Both the position numbers and the translations under genes were made by a program. Positions 23,076 through 36,989 of a DNA stretch of 64,000 nucleotides are shown one piece after another. Each line of letters opens with the position of its first letter. The first letter of the stretch is position 1. The stretch is taken from assembly GCF_018691265.1 (NCBI RefSeq), contig NW_024881282.1:48155853-48219852 (forward strand). Direction: 5' to 3'. The DNA is from Tyto alba. Its lineage: Eukaryota; Chordata; Aves; Strigiformes; Tytonidae. The notes under the pieces are model-generated. The model had not been told where the DNA came from. It saw only the letters and a list, made by a program, of their open reading frames with translations, and searched no databases.

Positions 23076-26000
23076 ACATTGGGAACTGTGTCTTAAATAT
23101 TTCATTTAAAAAATGCATTGCACACCCTTCTCATCCACAGCAGAACAGTACTGCAACTGTGACAAATGTGCTGTCCAGAAACAAATGACCTTGTGCAGGG
23201 TCATCTCCTCCACTGCTTGTCAAACATGCCGCTCTGCGGGCTTGGTTTATTCCCATAGTATCTAATACAAAGATAAATTATAGTACAGTGCAATTACCTA
23301 CACACTGTTCTACAACTGACTTATTTTTAATGAGTACTTTATATACAAAATAAGAGGACTGTTTGAGAAAAATTGCTTTCACAGATCTGGCCAGTTTCTC
23401 AGGTGCCATAGCTAACTGTCCTAATGCAGTTCTAGCTGAAGGAGTTGATATAAACATTAAAACTATATGCCTGCTCTTCAAATTCACAGCTGGAACCAGC
23501 TCCACATTTACAGGGTAATAAATTCGCTGGGCCAAATTCACAGGAGGACCTGATACCAAGGACAAATGCAACTGCACCAGCTGGAGATGAGTGCTCTTAG
23601 CTTGCTGCAAACAGCTCACCACCACCCTCCCCTGCTCCTCAGGAGAGTGTCTCCTTAATCACTTCTGCTAGTCCAAACAACTCCATTCATAGGTATGGAT
23701 TAAGTCAGCTCACGTGGACTGAACCGAGGAAGGGAGGTTCATGAGTAGCACTACTAGCAGAACTCAGCAAACAGGAGTTTTGGCAGCCCAGCAGAAAAAA
23801 AAAAAAAAAAAAAAAAAAAAAATAGGAGCAGATAATGCCCTCTTCCACTGTTACATCTGTTTGCAATGCATGCTTTCTTGCACACTGAAATAACACATCA
23901 ATGTCACACCTTCAGTCATCAGGTATAAGGGATGTTTCAGTCCCATTCCTACTTTCACTCCATCATTTCATCAGTTCCACTGCACCCATAATCCTGTAGT
24001 CCCTCTACAAAATGGCCAGATGAGGAGGAGGAAGCAAGAAACAGTACAGAGGGTGGGATGTCAGAGTACCTCGGTCACAGCAGTCACTCCCAGAGTCAAA
24101 ATACTTCTTCTTAAAGGTAGGTAGAGCCTGTTAGCACATTTTACTACAGGGTCAGCTCCTTGATGATCAGAGCTTGGGAAGCAGATGAAGCCATCTAGGA
24201 TGACAGACAGGAGTTTAACCTTTACCTATTCTGTGATCCGCATACTTAAAGCACTGCTGAGCTTTTAATTTCCCTTGTTCAGGATGTCCATCTCAATATT
24301 GCCTTTGAAATCTATCGCTGATATATGTATCTCATTGCATCCTTGCATTGTTAATTCATTCAACTCTGAAGGAATATTTTGCGGTATGCTAGACTGTAAC
24401 CTGTTTTCCTCCAACTGTAGTTAAAGTAGATAGAGCCTTAAAGGGAGAACTGAGTTTGAACATTGGCAAAATAGTATGGGGATAACTCTGAAACAAAAGA
24501 GACATCTATATGCCTACCTGGAACATTGTAAACCATCAGGAAGTTATAATAAGTCAGCCTTCTTTTCTCCTCACAAACTATGTTCCAACCTGTTCACTTT
24601 TCGATGGTCGCTGAACTATAGCGGAAATAAAACTGGAGATTTATGCCAAAAAAATGAATTTTTGTTTCAGGCAAGAAGAATTTTATGTCTTTTCATAGTA
24701 AAGCAACAGTAGCTCATTTCTTACCACAGCAGATATCCTTCCTTTCCATTTACTTCTGCACGTTCTGCCTCAGGTGTATGATTAATAAAGGGCCAAAGTT
24801 GGATTAGTTTATTTGTCCAAATAATTCTATTAAGAACAGTGTGGAGTCCAAAGGCTGGTAAGGAAAATAACCGACTTGTTGAAATGTTTGGACCAAGTAA
24901 GAGAAAATGAGTCCCACATGGTTTTTCTATATTCTCAAAACAGAATGAAGAGCTACGCAGGAAAATACATTTCTGGTGTATTTTAAAATGTATTTTAAAA
25001 GAGGCTGTTTTCAGACAGTAGAAAAAAAGATTTCTGGAAATGAATACTATACCAGATGCCTAGTTTTTAACAGTAGGGCATGGAGATTCAGTTTGACATA
25101 GCCATTACTGAGTGGTAGGTGTGCTACACTTGAAAAAATTGAGTTCTCTTTTTTCTGTACAGTTTTTAAGTGCCTCTGCTATTATAGATACTGGCACAGT
25201 GGCAGACTGTATATCTCAGATATGTTTAATTATATTTAATAGTATTTCATCTCAGATATTACAAACTGGGAATTAAAGGAATGCCTTGGAATGAAGCTTG
25301 CTGCCAGGCTTGGAGAAAAGAGAGCGATGGGCAACTGAGGAATATTTGTAATTCGGGAATTACTTCAGAATGGGATAAATCACTGCCTGGTCTAATTATT
25401 TAATCTTTGTCCAGTTTCTGACCAATTCTATAAAATAGAATGTTATTTCATATATATGCATTTCTACTAAGCAAAAAAAATTGGGAAAATCCCAGAAGAA
25501 GAAGAAAACTATTGCCAAGCCACCCATCTGAAGAACTGAAACATTACAGATCCTATTACAGTTTACAGAAATTGGGATTAGAAATGCCACAGAATACCCT
25601 CCTGCCATCCTTTTACAGACAAACCTTCTGGGCACTTCTAAAGCAGTTACTGACACATTAGGCCCATAGCAGTGATTTCCAAGGAGATATTTGTTAAGAC
25701 CCAGCCTTGACAGGTGGGATTCAAAGCCGCTACCACTTTGAATAGGCCCTTCAGCACCGTAAACATTTTGGATCAACATCATCATCTAATGGATAAGGAG
25801 TGCAAGAGAACCTATTTCTTTTTAAATGTTGGTTTACTGCAGCTTAAAACCCCGTAAATTTTCAAACCATTTTCCAGAACCAGCATGAGCAGCCACCACC
25901 CAAAGGGTAGCTTTGGTTACATCTTTCTGATTTCTTTCTCTTTAGACGTTGATATCCTTTAAGCTATTCATCTGTTCCACCTTTCTGACATCTATAAAGC

Positions 26001-29000
26001 ACCTGTCTACCTTCTCTCATAAAATATGACCTACTAATACTGTTGGTAGGTAACAGTAAGGGAGAGGGGCTGCAAGACACTTGCTCCTTGCTGGCCCACA
26101 GGTTCCCTGGCTGTGCCAACATCTCCATGGGGACTGGAGCAGCTGGGGGTGCACAGAGGTCCTGGCCCCACCGTTTGGTAGTGCCACATGATGTGTGGGC
26201 ATCACACAGTGTGTGGGTGCCAAGCTGATGCCTTTCAGGTCCTGGACCTGGTCGGGCTTGGCACACCTTCCAGTCTGACCAGACACAGACCTGATCTCCA
26301 GCCAGGCTGCTGGCACCCCTCAGACTTGGTGCTGGTGCAGCTATGGCACCTCCAGTTAATTTTCTTTGGCATCTCATGCACAACAAGAAAATCGTAAAAC
26401 AAACAGAAAACCCCAGCCCTGAAATATTCCTGAGTGCCAGGACATCAGCACACTACTCACGTTATATAAAACCTTTGAGCAGCTTGCAATAAATTCCCGC
26501 AAACCAGCACAGAGCAAAAACTCCTCACCACTCCTGCTCACCTCCACAGATGTTTCCTTCCTGCACACAGGCACATGGGTGTCCTTGGGAAGTAAACTCT
26601 GCTCTATTCTTCTTTGGGGAAACAAGATAGCTATCTATTTATGAAAAAGAAAAAATGCATTTCAAAGCCATACGGAAACACTTGACTACACAGTTGCCGT
26701 TGTCGCTGTAATCCTACCAAGCAAGGTCCCCTGTGTTATCCCAGGCTGCATCAAACCTGCTCTGGGTCCTGGAGGCTGTAGAGATGATCCAGGTTTCTTG
26801 TGCTGTACAGCTGAAAGGTCAGATGCTGCAGCGCCCAGGCAGCAACAGCCTTCCCCTCCACCCCACAGCCTGGTGGGCTGTCCACATTGTGCTCGAGAGC
26901 ACATGCCCTGCAGAAGAGTTCTTCTGCTTACTGCAACAGTTTGCTATCTCTGCACAACTTATTTCTGTCTAGATTAACTAAGAATTTGTATTTTTTTATA
27001 TATATAATTTACATCCTACAGATGATTTCCAGTGAAATGGAGCCCACTCCATCTGCGGCCACAGCCATCCGAGTCATCCCTGATTAATTGGATGCCTCGA
27101 GTCCCTAGGGGGTTTGGATCCCTCAGGAACATGGGGAAAGTTTCAGGAGTGTTATAATACACAATGAGGTAAATACAACCTACTGAAAGGTGAAAAATGA
27201 GTTAATTCAATTAAGTGCTTGGGACTTTCCACTTTTTCAAAATTTGCCTTTTTGTTTACACAAATGGATGATATGTCCAATAGATGCACAATGAAAGGAA
27301 GAAGGATTTCCTACGCTTCGAGATACTTTTATACAGACATGCAGTCTACACTTTGAAACAAGGAAAGAAGGAAACTAACACTCAGCATGTGCTTGCAACT
27401 TCAAACAAGTGTGTAGCTGTATGAAACAAAAGCTAAATGTCTATTCTGACATCTGAACAGGAAAGACAGCGTCTTTTATGGGTACCAACATCTTTATTTC
27501 ATAGGAGCAACTCTTGAGGCTTAGGATGTGTTTTCCAGGCTCACAGCAAGAAGGAGGATTTCCAGGATGCAAACAACCTTCTTTAACATCTCACGAGTCA
27601 CAGCACAGTCCAGCCCTGGCCTAGGGAAGGTCGACAATAGAGAAATATGAGCATTTTCTGATGGTACCTGAGGCAAGCTAAAAAAAACTCAACTGCCAGC
27701 TGGAATCAGCTCTATTGACTGGGCTCTTTGGCACTTCTTTTAAGCACCTGAAGACAAGAGGTAGGAATCCAGGCCACAGTTTTAAAAAACCTTTCCTGAT
27801 GTCAGAGCTAAAGCTTGTCTCTGCAGTGTCCCTCTCTGTTACCATCCATATAATGGCAATAGATACTTTTCTTAAAGTATGGCAGAACTAGCATGTCCAG
27901 AGAAAGTTCTGGTGAGCGTGGTAAATGCAAGGGGAGACACTGCTGCATGCCTTGGAATGGGAGAAGGCAGAAGAAAAGGCAGTGCCATCTTTCAGAAGTG
28001 TTTGGAGATGTCTTACCTGATGCTGAGTAAGAACATGATTGAATCAGACCTTCTCAAACACAGCAGCTGAGGTCCAAGTTCAGATGAGCTCCTGGTAAAG
28101 AGGCATTTAGCAGGAGGCAAGTCAGCAGAGCTAAGGAAAGGTCAAATGCTATCCTCAACACAGTTAACGTGCAGCAGCACCTGCACGCAAAATGATGCAC
28201 TGCAGGATGTTACCCTAACCATCTCATACCCTTTCTGGAAGAGCTCAGTTGACAGGAGGCACAGGCTCAGGGAACAGCCCATCAGCTCATGTTTGCCTGC
28301 CTCTCCAGTAGGATTGGATCATCCAGGGGGACTGGAGGAAGACAAAAGTAAAAGAGAGAGGTAGGGAGACAAGTGTTATCAGATCTCTATGGCGGGTCTT
28401 CTTCCACCAGGATTTATGTTTCAGAATTTCAAACAGCTATCAACTGTCAGAGCTGTTGTACACAGCTGTACAGAGAAGCTCGTGAGAATCTTGGAAATCT
28501 GCCCCCATGATATGCAGAGACTAATGCAACAAACCATACTGCTCACAGCAGGTCTGGTGCCTCCAAGAAGGAAAGAGGAAGAAAATGGAGGCAGGACAGC
28601 TGCAGCATGTTGACAGTATTTGGCTGTTGTTCTGGCTCATTTGTGGCATTATTTTACAAGTTCAGACATTACCCTTGGCTTATCTCTCGTCCGTCTGTCC
28701 ACGGCAGAGTCACTGAGGTTAACGACTCTCTTGTTTCCTCTGTAGTATCCTCCAGACTGTCTGGGTAGTGTATATCAGCAATGTGTCAGCCTCAGGCTGA
28801 CTCATCACACCAAATCATTCAGCCAACAGAATTAACCACAACTTGTAAGCTTTACATATACAAAATATCTAGATCCCGACTCTCAGGCTGATAAACAAAA
28901 AGAAAGTTTTGGAATGCCTTCATTAGTCACACAGGGCTTCCTTAGCATACAGAGAGAGACAGGCACACTGAAAAAGTAATTCAGGTAGTAGGAGGAGGAC

Positions 29001-29909
29001 TAAATTGCATTCCAGGGTTCCTTGTCTACATAAATAAGAGAGCTTAAGACAATAATACTCTTAATTTAGGTGCCTCATTAAGTGTCTATGATGCGATGAG
29101 ATGAATCTGGGTGAAAGCGTTCATGCCACTGCAACAACAGAACTTTTGGAGGGTTGCTGCTCTGTTTTCGCTTGGAGAAAGGCTGGCTCATCATTTTCCC
29201 ACAAGCCTTTGATCTCATCCCCGTGTCTCTGCTCAAGTCACTGATCCCCAAAAGCACAAAACTTTCCCTTTTCAATTTAGAAAGGGAGTGGATGTATAGA
29301 TGAGTATACCAAAAGGGTTTGGGGAAAATGGAGCAAGATGGAGAATTTAATTTCAAAACTCTGTCCTCAGCAAGGAATGTGCTTCTTTCTTCTCTTACAC
29401 AATTCAGAGGAGAATATCAGACTTTCTGCTATTGCTCTAAAGGCCGAGTGTTTAACCAGACATGCTGTCTTCTTGCCTGAGGACAGCTGCAATATACAAA
29501 GTGCATTTTAAGAAATTATTGCTTTTATTAGCTGTAATTAAACAGGCCAGTAATGAAAACAAGAAAGGACTATTACCCAGTCCCTCCCAGCTATCAAGAT
29601 TCATAACAACGAGCATCACTTTACTAAGCTATAAAGAAAACACACCAGCAAAAATAAGCCAGCCAGAACTACCCAGGGTTGGAGTGTAACTAACCAAACT
29701 CCCAACTTTCACACCCCACATTCATAACTTTCTGCCTACCTTGATTTCATGGTGAGTGTTCTTGCCTGGAGAGGGAGATGACTGTATGAAAAATTACTGT
29801 CTCAAGTTCATACTGATATATACATAGATCAGGGGAGTCTTTCACACATATTTTCTGGGAAAAAAATATTAAGTCATTCAGAGAATAAGCTGTTGTTGAG
29901 ATTGAAGCT
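23076..29909. other. Intergenic DNA, no gene seen
   Basis: Contains a 28-base A run (23795-23822), a 12-bp exact tandem duplication of TGTATTTTAAAA (24977-25000), a GC-rich patch (about 26060-26360) and a short TA run near 26995-27008. No coding exon is supported. Confidence 0.55.
23795..23822 (+). repeat. Poly(A) tract, 28 bases
   Basis: An uninterrupted A run. No AATAAA or parent gene is recognisable upstream, so it is treated as a simple repeat. Confidence 0.85.
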
Positions 29910-29990
29910 ATAGGATCATGGAAATGTAGCTTGGAATATGAATTGAGAGGTCGTCTATTCGAACCTCCTGCTCAAAGCAGGACTGTTGCC
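29910..29990 (-). mobile_element. Old CR1 LINE 3'-end fragment
   Basis: Read on the minus strand, this shows the typical CR1 3' end: CCTGCTTTGAGCAGGAGGTT, then a tract like GACGACCTCTCAATTC, ending in CCATGATCCTAT in place of the ATTCTATG octamers. It is much more diverged than the copy at 30688. Confidence 0.65.
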
Positions 29991-30069
29991 ATCCCAAGGC
30001 TCTTCTTAATGGAGAGCTACATTACGTCTTCCTAATATAGCTCAGTGTATGAGTTGCCTTATTTGCAGT

Positions 30070-30114
30070 GAGTTGCACTACACAGCAAATTCCTCACTGA
30101 GCTGTAGTGCACTC
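30070..30114 (+). repeat. Imperfect inverted repeat
   Basis: GAGTTGCACTACACAGC (30070-30086) pairs with GCTGTAGTGCACTC (30101-30114): 14 pairs with two small bulges and a 14-nt loop. It lies between the two CR1 fragments and may have arisen within the degraded element. Confidence 0.5.
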
Positions 30115-30149
30115 TCCTAAACTCCTGTCCTAACTCTATTACTCACGTG

Positions 30150-30262
30150 TCCATCTCTCCTCTGGATCCTGAACTCAACTCTCTTGTGGTCACTGTAGCT
30201 GAAGCTGCAGACCCATTTGACCCAAGTTCTTCCTGTGAACAGCACATCAAGGAAGCACTGCC
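30150..30262 (-). mobile_element. CR1 LINE ORF2 endonuclease fragment
   Basis: The minus-strand translation gives FLDVLFTGRTWVKWV followed by SYSDHKRVEFRIQ. This matches the end of the apurinic-type endonuclease domain of CR1 ORF2, with its catalytic SDH and the following VEFRI. It lies in the same orientation as the CR1 3' end at 29910 but without the reverse transcriptase between them. It is therefore either one element with a large internal deletion or two insertions. Confidence 0.65.
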
Positions 30263-30687
30263 CCAGTGGACAGTTTCACATCTTACAAAAGAAGTGTCAT
30301 TAGCAGTCTAGGGTCTGACTGAATTGCCTGAACATTACCAAGTTGTCCTACTGAGAGATGCTTGGATCATTGAAATCCCTTCTGTGAGCTCACCTAGATG
30401 CTCTTCAGAAGTTCAGGAACTAGAGAGGTTTCTCAGATTTCATCATGGATGCTAAGACATGGAACCACTTTTAAAAGGTACCATTTTTTTAATAACATAA
30501 TCTGTTTGTTACCTAAACACTCCCATTGTACCTTCATGGGTAGAACGAATTCAGCACTATATCTGTCTGCTTCTGTCTTTTGATACTGTCTGAAGAAATT
30601 GGATTTCCTGCTACATCTGCAAAGCTTACTTTTGTGCAATGAAGAAGAATGACAAAGATGAGACAAAGCATAGTCAGGAGCTTACAT

Positions 30688-30990
30688 GATCACAGAATCA
30701 TAGAACAATTTGGGTTGGAAGGGATGTTAAAGATCACCTAGTTCCATCCCCCTGCCCTGGGCAGGGACCCCTTCCCCCAGCCCAGGTCACTCACAGCCCC
30801 GTCCAGCCGGGCCTTGGACACTCCCAGGGAGGGGGCAGCCACAGCTGCTCTGGGCACCCTGTGCCAGTGCCTCACCACCCTCACAGGGAAGAATTTCTTC
30901 CTTAGATCTAATCTAAATCTATCATCTTTCAGTTTAAAATAGTTATCCCTCATCCTATCCCTACACTCCCTGATAAAGGCTATAATCATC
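30688..30990 (-). mobile_element. CR1 LINE, 5'-truncated, 3' end complete
   Basis: It begins (minus-strand 3' end) with GATCACAGAATCATAGAAC and GGGTTGGAAGGGATG, the octamer tail and 3' end typical of bird CR1. The minus-strand frame reads LRKKFFPVRVVRHWHRVPRA then AVAAPSLGVSKARLDGA, the C-terminus of CR1 ORF2. 5' truncation is usual for CR1. This is the better preserved CR1 copy in the window. It is dead: no reverse transcriptase is present. Confidence 0.93.
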
Positions 30991-33900
30991 TAGGCCTAGT
31001 GTCCAAAGACTTGATGTGATCACAAACCAGATACAACTTCAGGAAGGTTGTTATGTCATGGAACTGAGTTTTACTAGTATCAGTGTCTCGGCAGGTAGTC
31101 TAGGTAGTTCAGTCCTTCATTACCCCATAATCTGTAATGATACAAAATGGGTTTTTTTCATCATTGTGTGTCAGCTTCTCAAATAAAGGTCTGGCAGGAC
31201 TTACTCTCTGCCCTATCATCCTCCTCCTTCCCAGAAGCATAGACTTGAGCCAGAAAAATAGCTGAGTATATTAGAAATAAGGACTCTGCCTCTGCTTCTT
31301 TCTACTTAAATGGTTACTTTTTCATTAAGAATAAACTCCTTTTGTCCTGCTTGTATCCTGCATCTCAGGTTGGGAAAATTAGAATCCCATTAGTCTTGAA
31401 AACAGGGTCTCCCACAGCATTAATGGATCCTCTTCTTGTTTCTTTAATCACTGCCAGTGCTTTCAACAGAGCTGTGTTTGTTGGCCTCCCTCTTTATCTT
31501 ATGCACACACACAGAGTTTCTGTAACACCTTTCAAGTGGACTATTGAGGATTTCTTCAGCACTTTGGGTATCAAGTTATCCATTAACACTCTGCCTGAGG
31601 TCTAAGTACCCAATGGTTATACTTAGCACCAGTTCTCCAGCCTCTCTCCCTAACCAGGATGTTTATTTTCCATAAGACTCTTACAAGCTTAATCTCCTCT
31701 CTGGAATTTGCATTTGTCTAGCAAACATAAACTCCCCCTCCCACTGGCACCTGATAGCCATCTAACAAGGTAAGATGTTGTTACAGGATGTCTAGCTCCC
31801 AAGTCAAAATATCACCTACCTAAGACCCCTTTGCCTTTCACACTACGCTGACTCCTGGAACATATGGATGTGGGTGCATTTTGCAGGCCCTTGAGGGTGC
31901 TTAGTTTGAGGAAATTGTCAGTACCGGTTAGCTTAGCCTGCTTGAGCCAGCTGGTCATGATTTCTGCCAAAGTGGCTGCTTAGCTCTTCGCAGGATTTTT
32001 ATAAAGACTTATCAATAATGAGGATTCGGCTTGATTTGAGCTCTCGGAGACCAGACACTGGTACAAGCACATCCGTGCAATCCCCAGTGCACGGGAGGAA
32101 CCAGCTCCTTCTGCACCCGAAGCCTGTCCCTGTTTGAAGGCGCAACCTGCCCCCCCATCAGGAACCACTGATTTCTGGGGCTGTGCTCAGGACAGGGGCA
32201 GTAGCCACCATCCCCTGGCAGGCGTGTGCCCAGTCCAGAGAGGATAACACCACTTCCAAGGCCTCAGCTCTTCAGCTTGCACAGGAGCAGCAGATGTTTC
32301 TAGTTCAGTTCCCCGAGTAGATGCCAAGAGCTGGAAAGGGAGTCTCTGTTGCTGTTATACTTTGTATACGCTGTGCTGGCAAGAGCACTTTTTGTTAGCA
32401 TGACTGCATCTACGCTACGGCCGCTGCTGGCGCGGATCTTCTGTACTGAAACACATGCCTCTCCCTCAGCCAACATTCCTGTTGCAGCCAACATTTCTAG
32501 CGTAAGCCTAGCTGGGGTTCTCAGCTGGCTGTGATCGTACACAGCCGGCAGTGTGTCTGCTCTCTGGTGAAAGGTCTGTCCTGGAGCATGGTGTTCTAGC
32601 AGTGGCTCATCGGTAATACTTACCCAGGCATGGAAATGCTTCTGAGTTTTTTCAGCTTCCAGCCTAAGAAAATTATTTCACTTTAATGGTAGATTTACAC
32701 TCACTACATCGCTCCCTTTCCCATGATTCCTGCCTCACCGGGAACTTTTCCTGGACCTCAGAGAGAATGGAAACCTTGGAGGATAGCTGTTTTTGAAGCA
32801 AAACCACTCCAAAATACCCATCTTCAGCCAAACAATAGAGGTCTGGCACCATCCATCACAGTCTAGCCAGCTTCCAGATGCATCTGAGCATACTTACGAG
32901 AAAGAATCGGGCTGCAAGGCAGCTACTGTGACATACAGCTAAGGAAAATGAAATACAGAGAAAGCTCTGCTTCTCACCTCCCACTGATTCCTTCACGATA
33001 AATTCTTCCAGGAAATTAATTAAAGATCACTGTGTCTTTATATTTGGCTGATATTCTTTGTGCTTACATATTCTTTAAGTGTCACAGGGAAGAAAAGTGT
33101 TATAAATTGTTGCACGTTATGTTTCAGGAAACCTTTCTTCTCAAGGCAATGAAAATTACACTCACTTGAGCTTAATCAGGCTATCTCCTAGGGTTTGCCT
33201 TAACAGAAAATCTTCCTGAGGTTAAGCAAATGCTGTAACAAGATGAAATATGTGGTGCAGTGGTGGTTATGAACAGTCATTATGAACAAGTCCAGTTATC
33301 TCAAGTTCAAGGACACCCCTCTGAGGTAGACATCTCAAAGACAAGGACAAAGAGATGGATCAATCGAGCAACGGCAGCCCCTGGCACAGGCAGGCAGGCG
33401 AGAGGAAAGGTTGGGGACCACACATGTTAGAAGGTCTCTAGCTGCTCCACTCATGTTGGCCAAACCAGGCCTCAGTGTAGGTCTTCTCCAAGTGGAGAGG
33501 GTAATTTTGGTGGTGAGGGTTTATACCCAGTGCAGGAGAACAGTGAGAGTTGCTCCGGGGATTCAGCCTGAACTGTGATTTATGACTGTTTTATGTCATT
33601 GCTGAAGGGTTACCACCAAGCTCACAGGCACAAGCAAACTGTTCTACAAGCCCGCAGGAAGACCTTGTGTTGAAGAGGAAGCACAGGTGCTGAATGGCAA
33701 CAATGACCAGGGAAAATAGAAGGGAACCCATTCATTTAACACTCAGGATATTAGACAATAACCTACTTAAGACAATTTTGCTTTACATTCCCAGGAGTCT
33801 CTCAGCTTTTTCTTTTTTGATAGCCCCTTAGTCCCCGCCCAGTGATAGTGTGCATAGCAACGTTCACCTAATTCTGGCTGGGTTTTAGCTTGTTTTCCAC

Positions 33901-36377
33901 AGAAACTGGACGTGTGGGCTGCTGTACATGGAGTAGAACTGCCCATAGCATCTTTTGAACAAGCAAACAGACCTAAGACTACAAAGAAAGCTGCTGCAGC
34001 AGTGACCAGCTTTCAGCTGGCTGCCTCCCAGAGAGGGATTTACAGTCCTTGACTACGCCAACATTGAAGGGTAAGAGGCAGAAACCTGAGCTAGCCAAGA
34101 GGAAATACTTAAAGGAAGGGCGTAATATAGCCTAACCCCCCCAACACTCCTCCCAGGCTTGGATGTCTTCCCGCAGGCTCCTGGGGCCGGACTCCCAGCC
34201 CGAGCACCCCCACGGCTCACTGTCTAGGCAGGGGTGTCCACCCCTTTCTCGGACACACTGCTCACTGGGCAGCAGAGACATTGCCTCCTCTTTCCAAACC
34301 ACGGCCCTGACCTCCATTCCATTTCTTCTGCACCTACTGCTCACTTTTGGTACCTTGTTCTTCCCTCCTCCTCAGCAGTGCCCACTGGCTGGCAGTGGCC
34401 TAAGCTCTCCCTTAACGCAGAGGTGCCTGTGGCTTGGCCACCCTGCCCTCCAGAAAAACTGGCTCTTACTCACCATTGTCTCAACAGGTTGCCTGATTTC
34501 TTTCATTGTACGGGGCATGAGGCAGAGCCCCAGCCACCTGGGCGTCCCCAGCGCCTGCCCCCAGCATGGTTAAGGAAAGGGACAGGAGACACAGGGGGAG
34601 ACTCAGGGGTGGGAGATACCTGAAAGGAGGCAGAGGAGACACATGGGAGGACACGGCTGGGGACACGGCTGGAGAGGCACTCTTGGGAGGAGCTGCTCTG
34701 TGCCAGAGGAGGTACCTCAGAGGGATGGTGGCCATGCGTGACCCACGCCAGGGCAGGGACACCCCTGCAGCTGGTGCACAGAGGAAAACAGTTAAGAAGG
34801 GAGGAGCAGTTGAAGGAAACCCTTATGTACAGACCCCACCATCCAGCACTGCCCATTGCCTCACCAGAGGGGCTGGGAGGGACTGAGTGTGAAGGCTGGT
34901 GGAAACAAGGGAAGCTGAGGCTCAGAAGGTGTCTGGTTTAAGTTGAGTATAGGGAATGGAGAGGAAAGCTGTCTCCCTTAGTGTTTGCTTAAGTGTTAAG
35001 TGTCTTATTTTCTTCAATATCCAAATCAGTTATTAAAATTTTTGTTAATGTGCCAAAAAAATAAATGAAGTAAAATTCCCTGACTCAAGACTGTTTTGCC
35101 AGTGACGCTCATTGAAAGCTGTTTATTTTATTAAACAGCAGTTCACAACTAGTCCCACTGGTGTATTTGGGATTCCCAAGTCCTTTAATGAGAGATCATG
35201 GTCTGCAAACAACATTGTCCTTCTACTACAGATAGACCTGAAAACCAGCTACAAGCCCCAGTTCTACCCAAAATCCCTTTACCCCTTTTGCTTAGTTCTG
35301 TTCTATGCAGATCTCTTAGTTTATGAGTCTATAAATACTCCTCTTGAAATGTATAGTTAATTTTCTCTGATACTGTATACTGCCTCAATCTTGATAGCTT
35401 GATGCACATAGGCTGGAGCCAGCTAAGCCAGGTTTCATTTAGGAGCAGCCTACACACACATACACATATATTCAGTGACTTCAGTCTTTTCCTAAGTTTT
35501 TTGTTTTGGTTTTTTTTTAGAAAAAAGCTACCCGGCTGTTGGAGAGGTCAAAACCCATCACCTCCGATGGACATGTTTGCATGCTCAAGCTTGTTCTCTT
35601 ATACGTGTTCACTTCTCCCATACCTTCACTTCTTGCAGAGGGATAGACATACAACCCACCTCCTCGGCTAGGGGGGTATTTTAGTGTGTACAAGGAACAG
35701 TATCATCATGCACAGCACTGCCTCATTTTACGTAGAATCTGGGGAAATAGTTGCGCAAACCAGTTGTGCATATGGAAACTATCATCCCCAATGCTTGGCT
35801 AGCTTCACTGGAACACCAAAAGGCTCACGGCCTCTCCAAGGACTATTTTCCTATAGTATTTCAGTCTTTTCTTACTCCTACCCATTTTGACACAGAAGCT
35901 GTTCAAAACAATCTATCACTTTCTTCTTTTTTCCTTCACATGAAGGGAGTCTATTTTCCCTGTCTACAAGAATAGCTGTGCTTTGTTACTTTTATATTTA
36001 AATGAGATTAATCCAGGGGAGAAACCTGGTCTGGAAAACTTCAGCTCAGAGGCTGAAGGTTTCAGCAGGTAATTAGCATCTGAAAATAGAGCTGTTAAAC
36101 AGGAACAGTTTGACAGTGATATTCCAAATATCCATCACAATGAAGAAGAAGGGGAAGAAGCATTCTGTTCCAGGCCGAGCACAGATATCTATCCCAGTGG
36201 AGAACAGGGGGGGAAGGGAGCCTCTAGTGAATAGTGCCACTTCATTATGAGTCTAAACCTGGAGGACTGTGCCTGTAATAGCTCTAGGCAGTCCTTATTT
36301 GGTGGATTTTAGGTACTTTCATGCCATTTCATTTCTATCGTTGAACCATTCCTCCCTCTTCAGCAAACTTAGCATAT
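30991..36377. other. Intergenic DNA, no gene seen
   Basis: Unique-looking sequence with a GC-rich, decayed minisatellite at about 34575-34685. It contains GGACACGGCTGG twice in exact tandem (34649-34672) and scattered GGAGACAC-like units. No recognisable exons; the overlapping open frames at 34132-34941 are by-products of the GC-rich repeat. Confidence 0.55.
34575..34685 (+). repeat. Decayed G-rich minisatellite
   Basis: Repeated GGAGACAC/GGACACGG-type units with interspersed GGGG runs. One 12-bp unit is duplicated exactly (34649-34660 and 34661-34672). The run of G tracts on the + strand could form quadruplex structures. Confidence 0.5.
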
Positions 36378-36440
36378 CTGAAGTAGGAAGTACTAATTTT
36401 TCCCCCTTTACAGATAAGGAATACTGAGATCGGACCCCTC
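36378..36440 (+). mobile_element. MIR-like SINE fragment
   Basis: AAGTAGGAAGTACTAATTTTT followed by CCCCCTTTACAGATAAGGAA and ACTGAGA corresponds to the MIR segment around the 'cccattttacagatgagg' block. Short and diverged. Confidence 0.5.
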
Positions 36441-36989
36441 AGAGGTATTTTGGTTCCTAATACAAAAGAGACTCAGGAACTAAAATGCACGTAAAGGTTT
36501 GGGACTAAGCAGCCTTCAAAGGCTGCATCTCCATTCTCTGGCTGCAAATCACATTTGGTCTCCTGATCCCTGGGCTTGTGGCTTCAACACCTAGAAATGT
36601 TTTCTTCTGTTACAACAACTGCTCCTGAATTCAGCATACGTTCTTGTTGAATAAAGGAATGCCCTCACACTGCATGCAAAATTTGGCAATCACTCCTCAA
36701 ACCTTCTTTCTCCCCACGAGCCCCAAGAACAGTGGGAAGAGCTGTACTTCAGAGAGAGGTATTTCTTCTCCCCTCAAACTTCTACAACATTATGAATGTC
36801 TTAAGCAACCACAGTTAGACCCAATGGCAGCAGATTTTCAGAAAATTAGTTCAGGTGTTTTGGAGCTGAGCCCTTTGCAAATCTTCTTGAAACTCCACGG
36901 ATTTATTCCTAATGTTGGTTCCTGAGCATCACACCTTCAGCCTCCAAAACACAAAAATGTCTCTTTTGTTAAAGGATTTAACTACTGCT

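Noticed and set aside
30738..30989. 83-residue minus-strand open frame
   Set aside because: It is the decayed C-terminal end of CR1 ORF2, part of the transposon and not a host gene.
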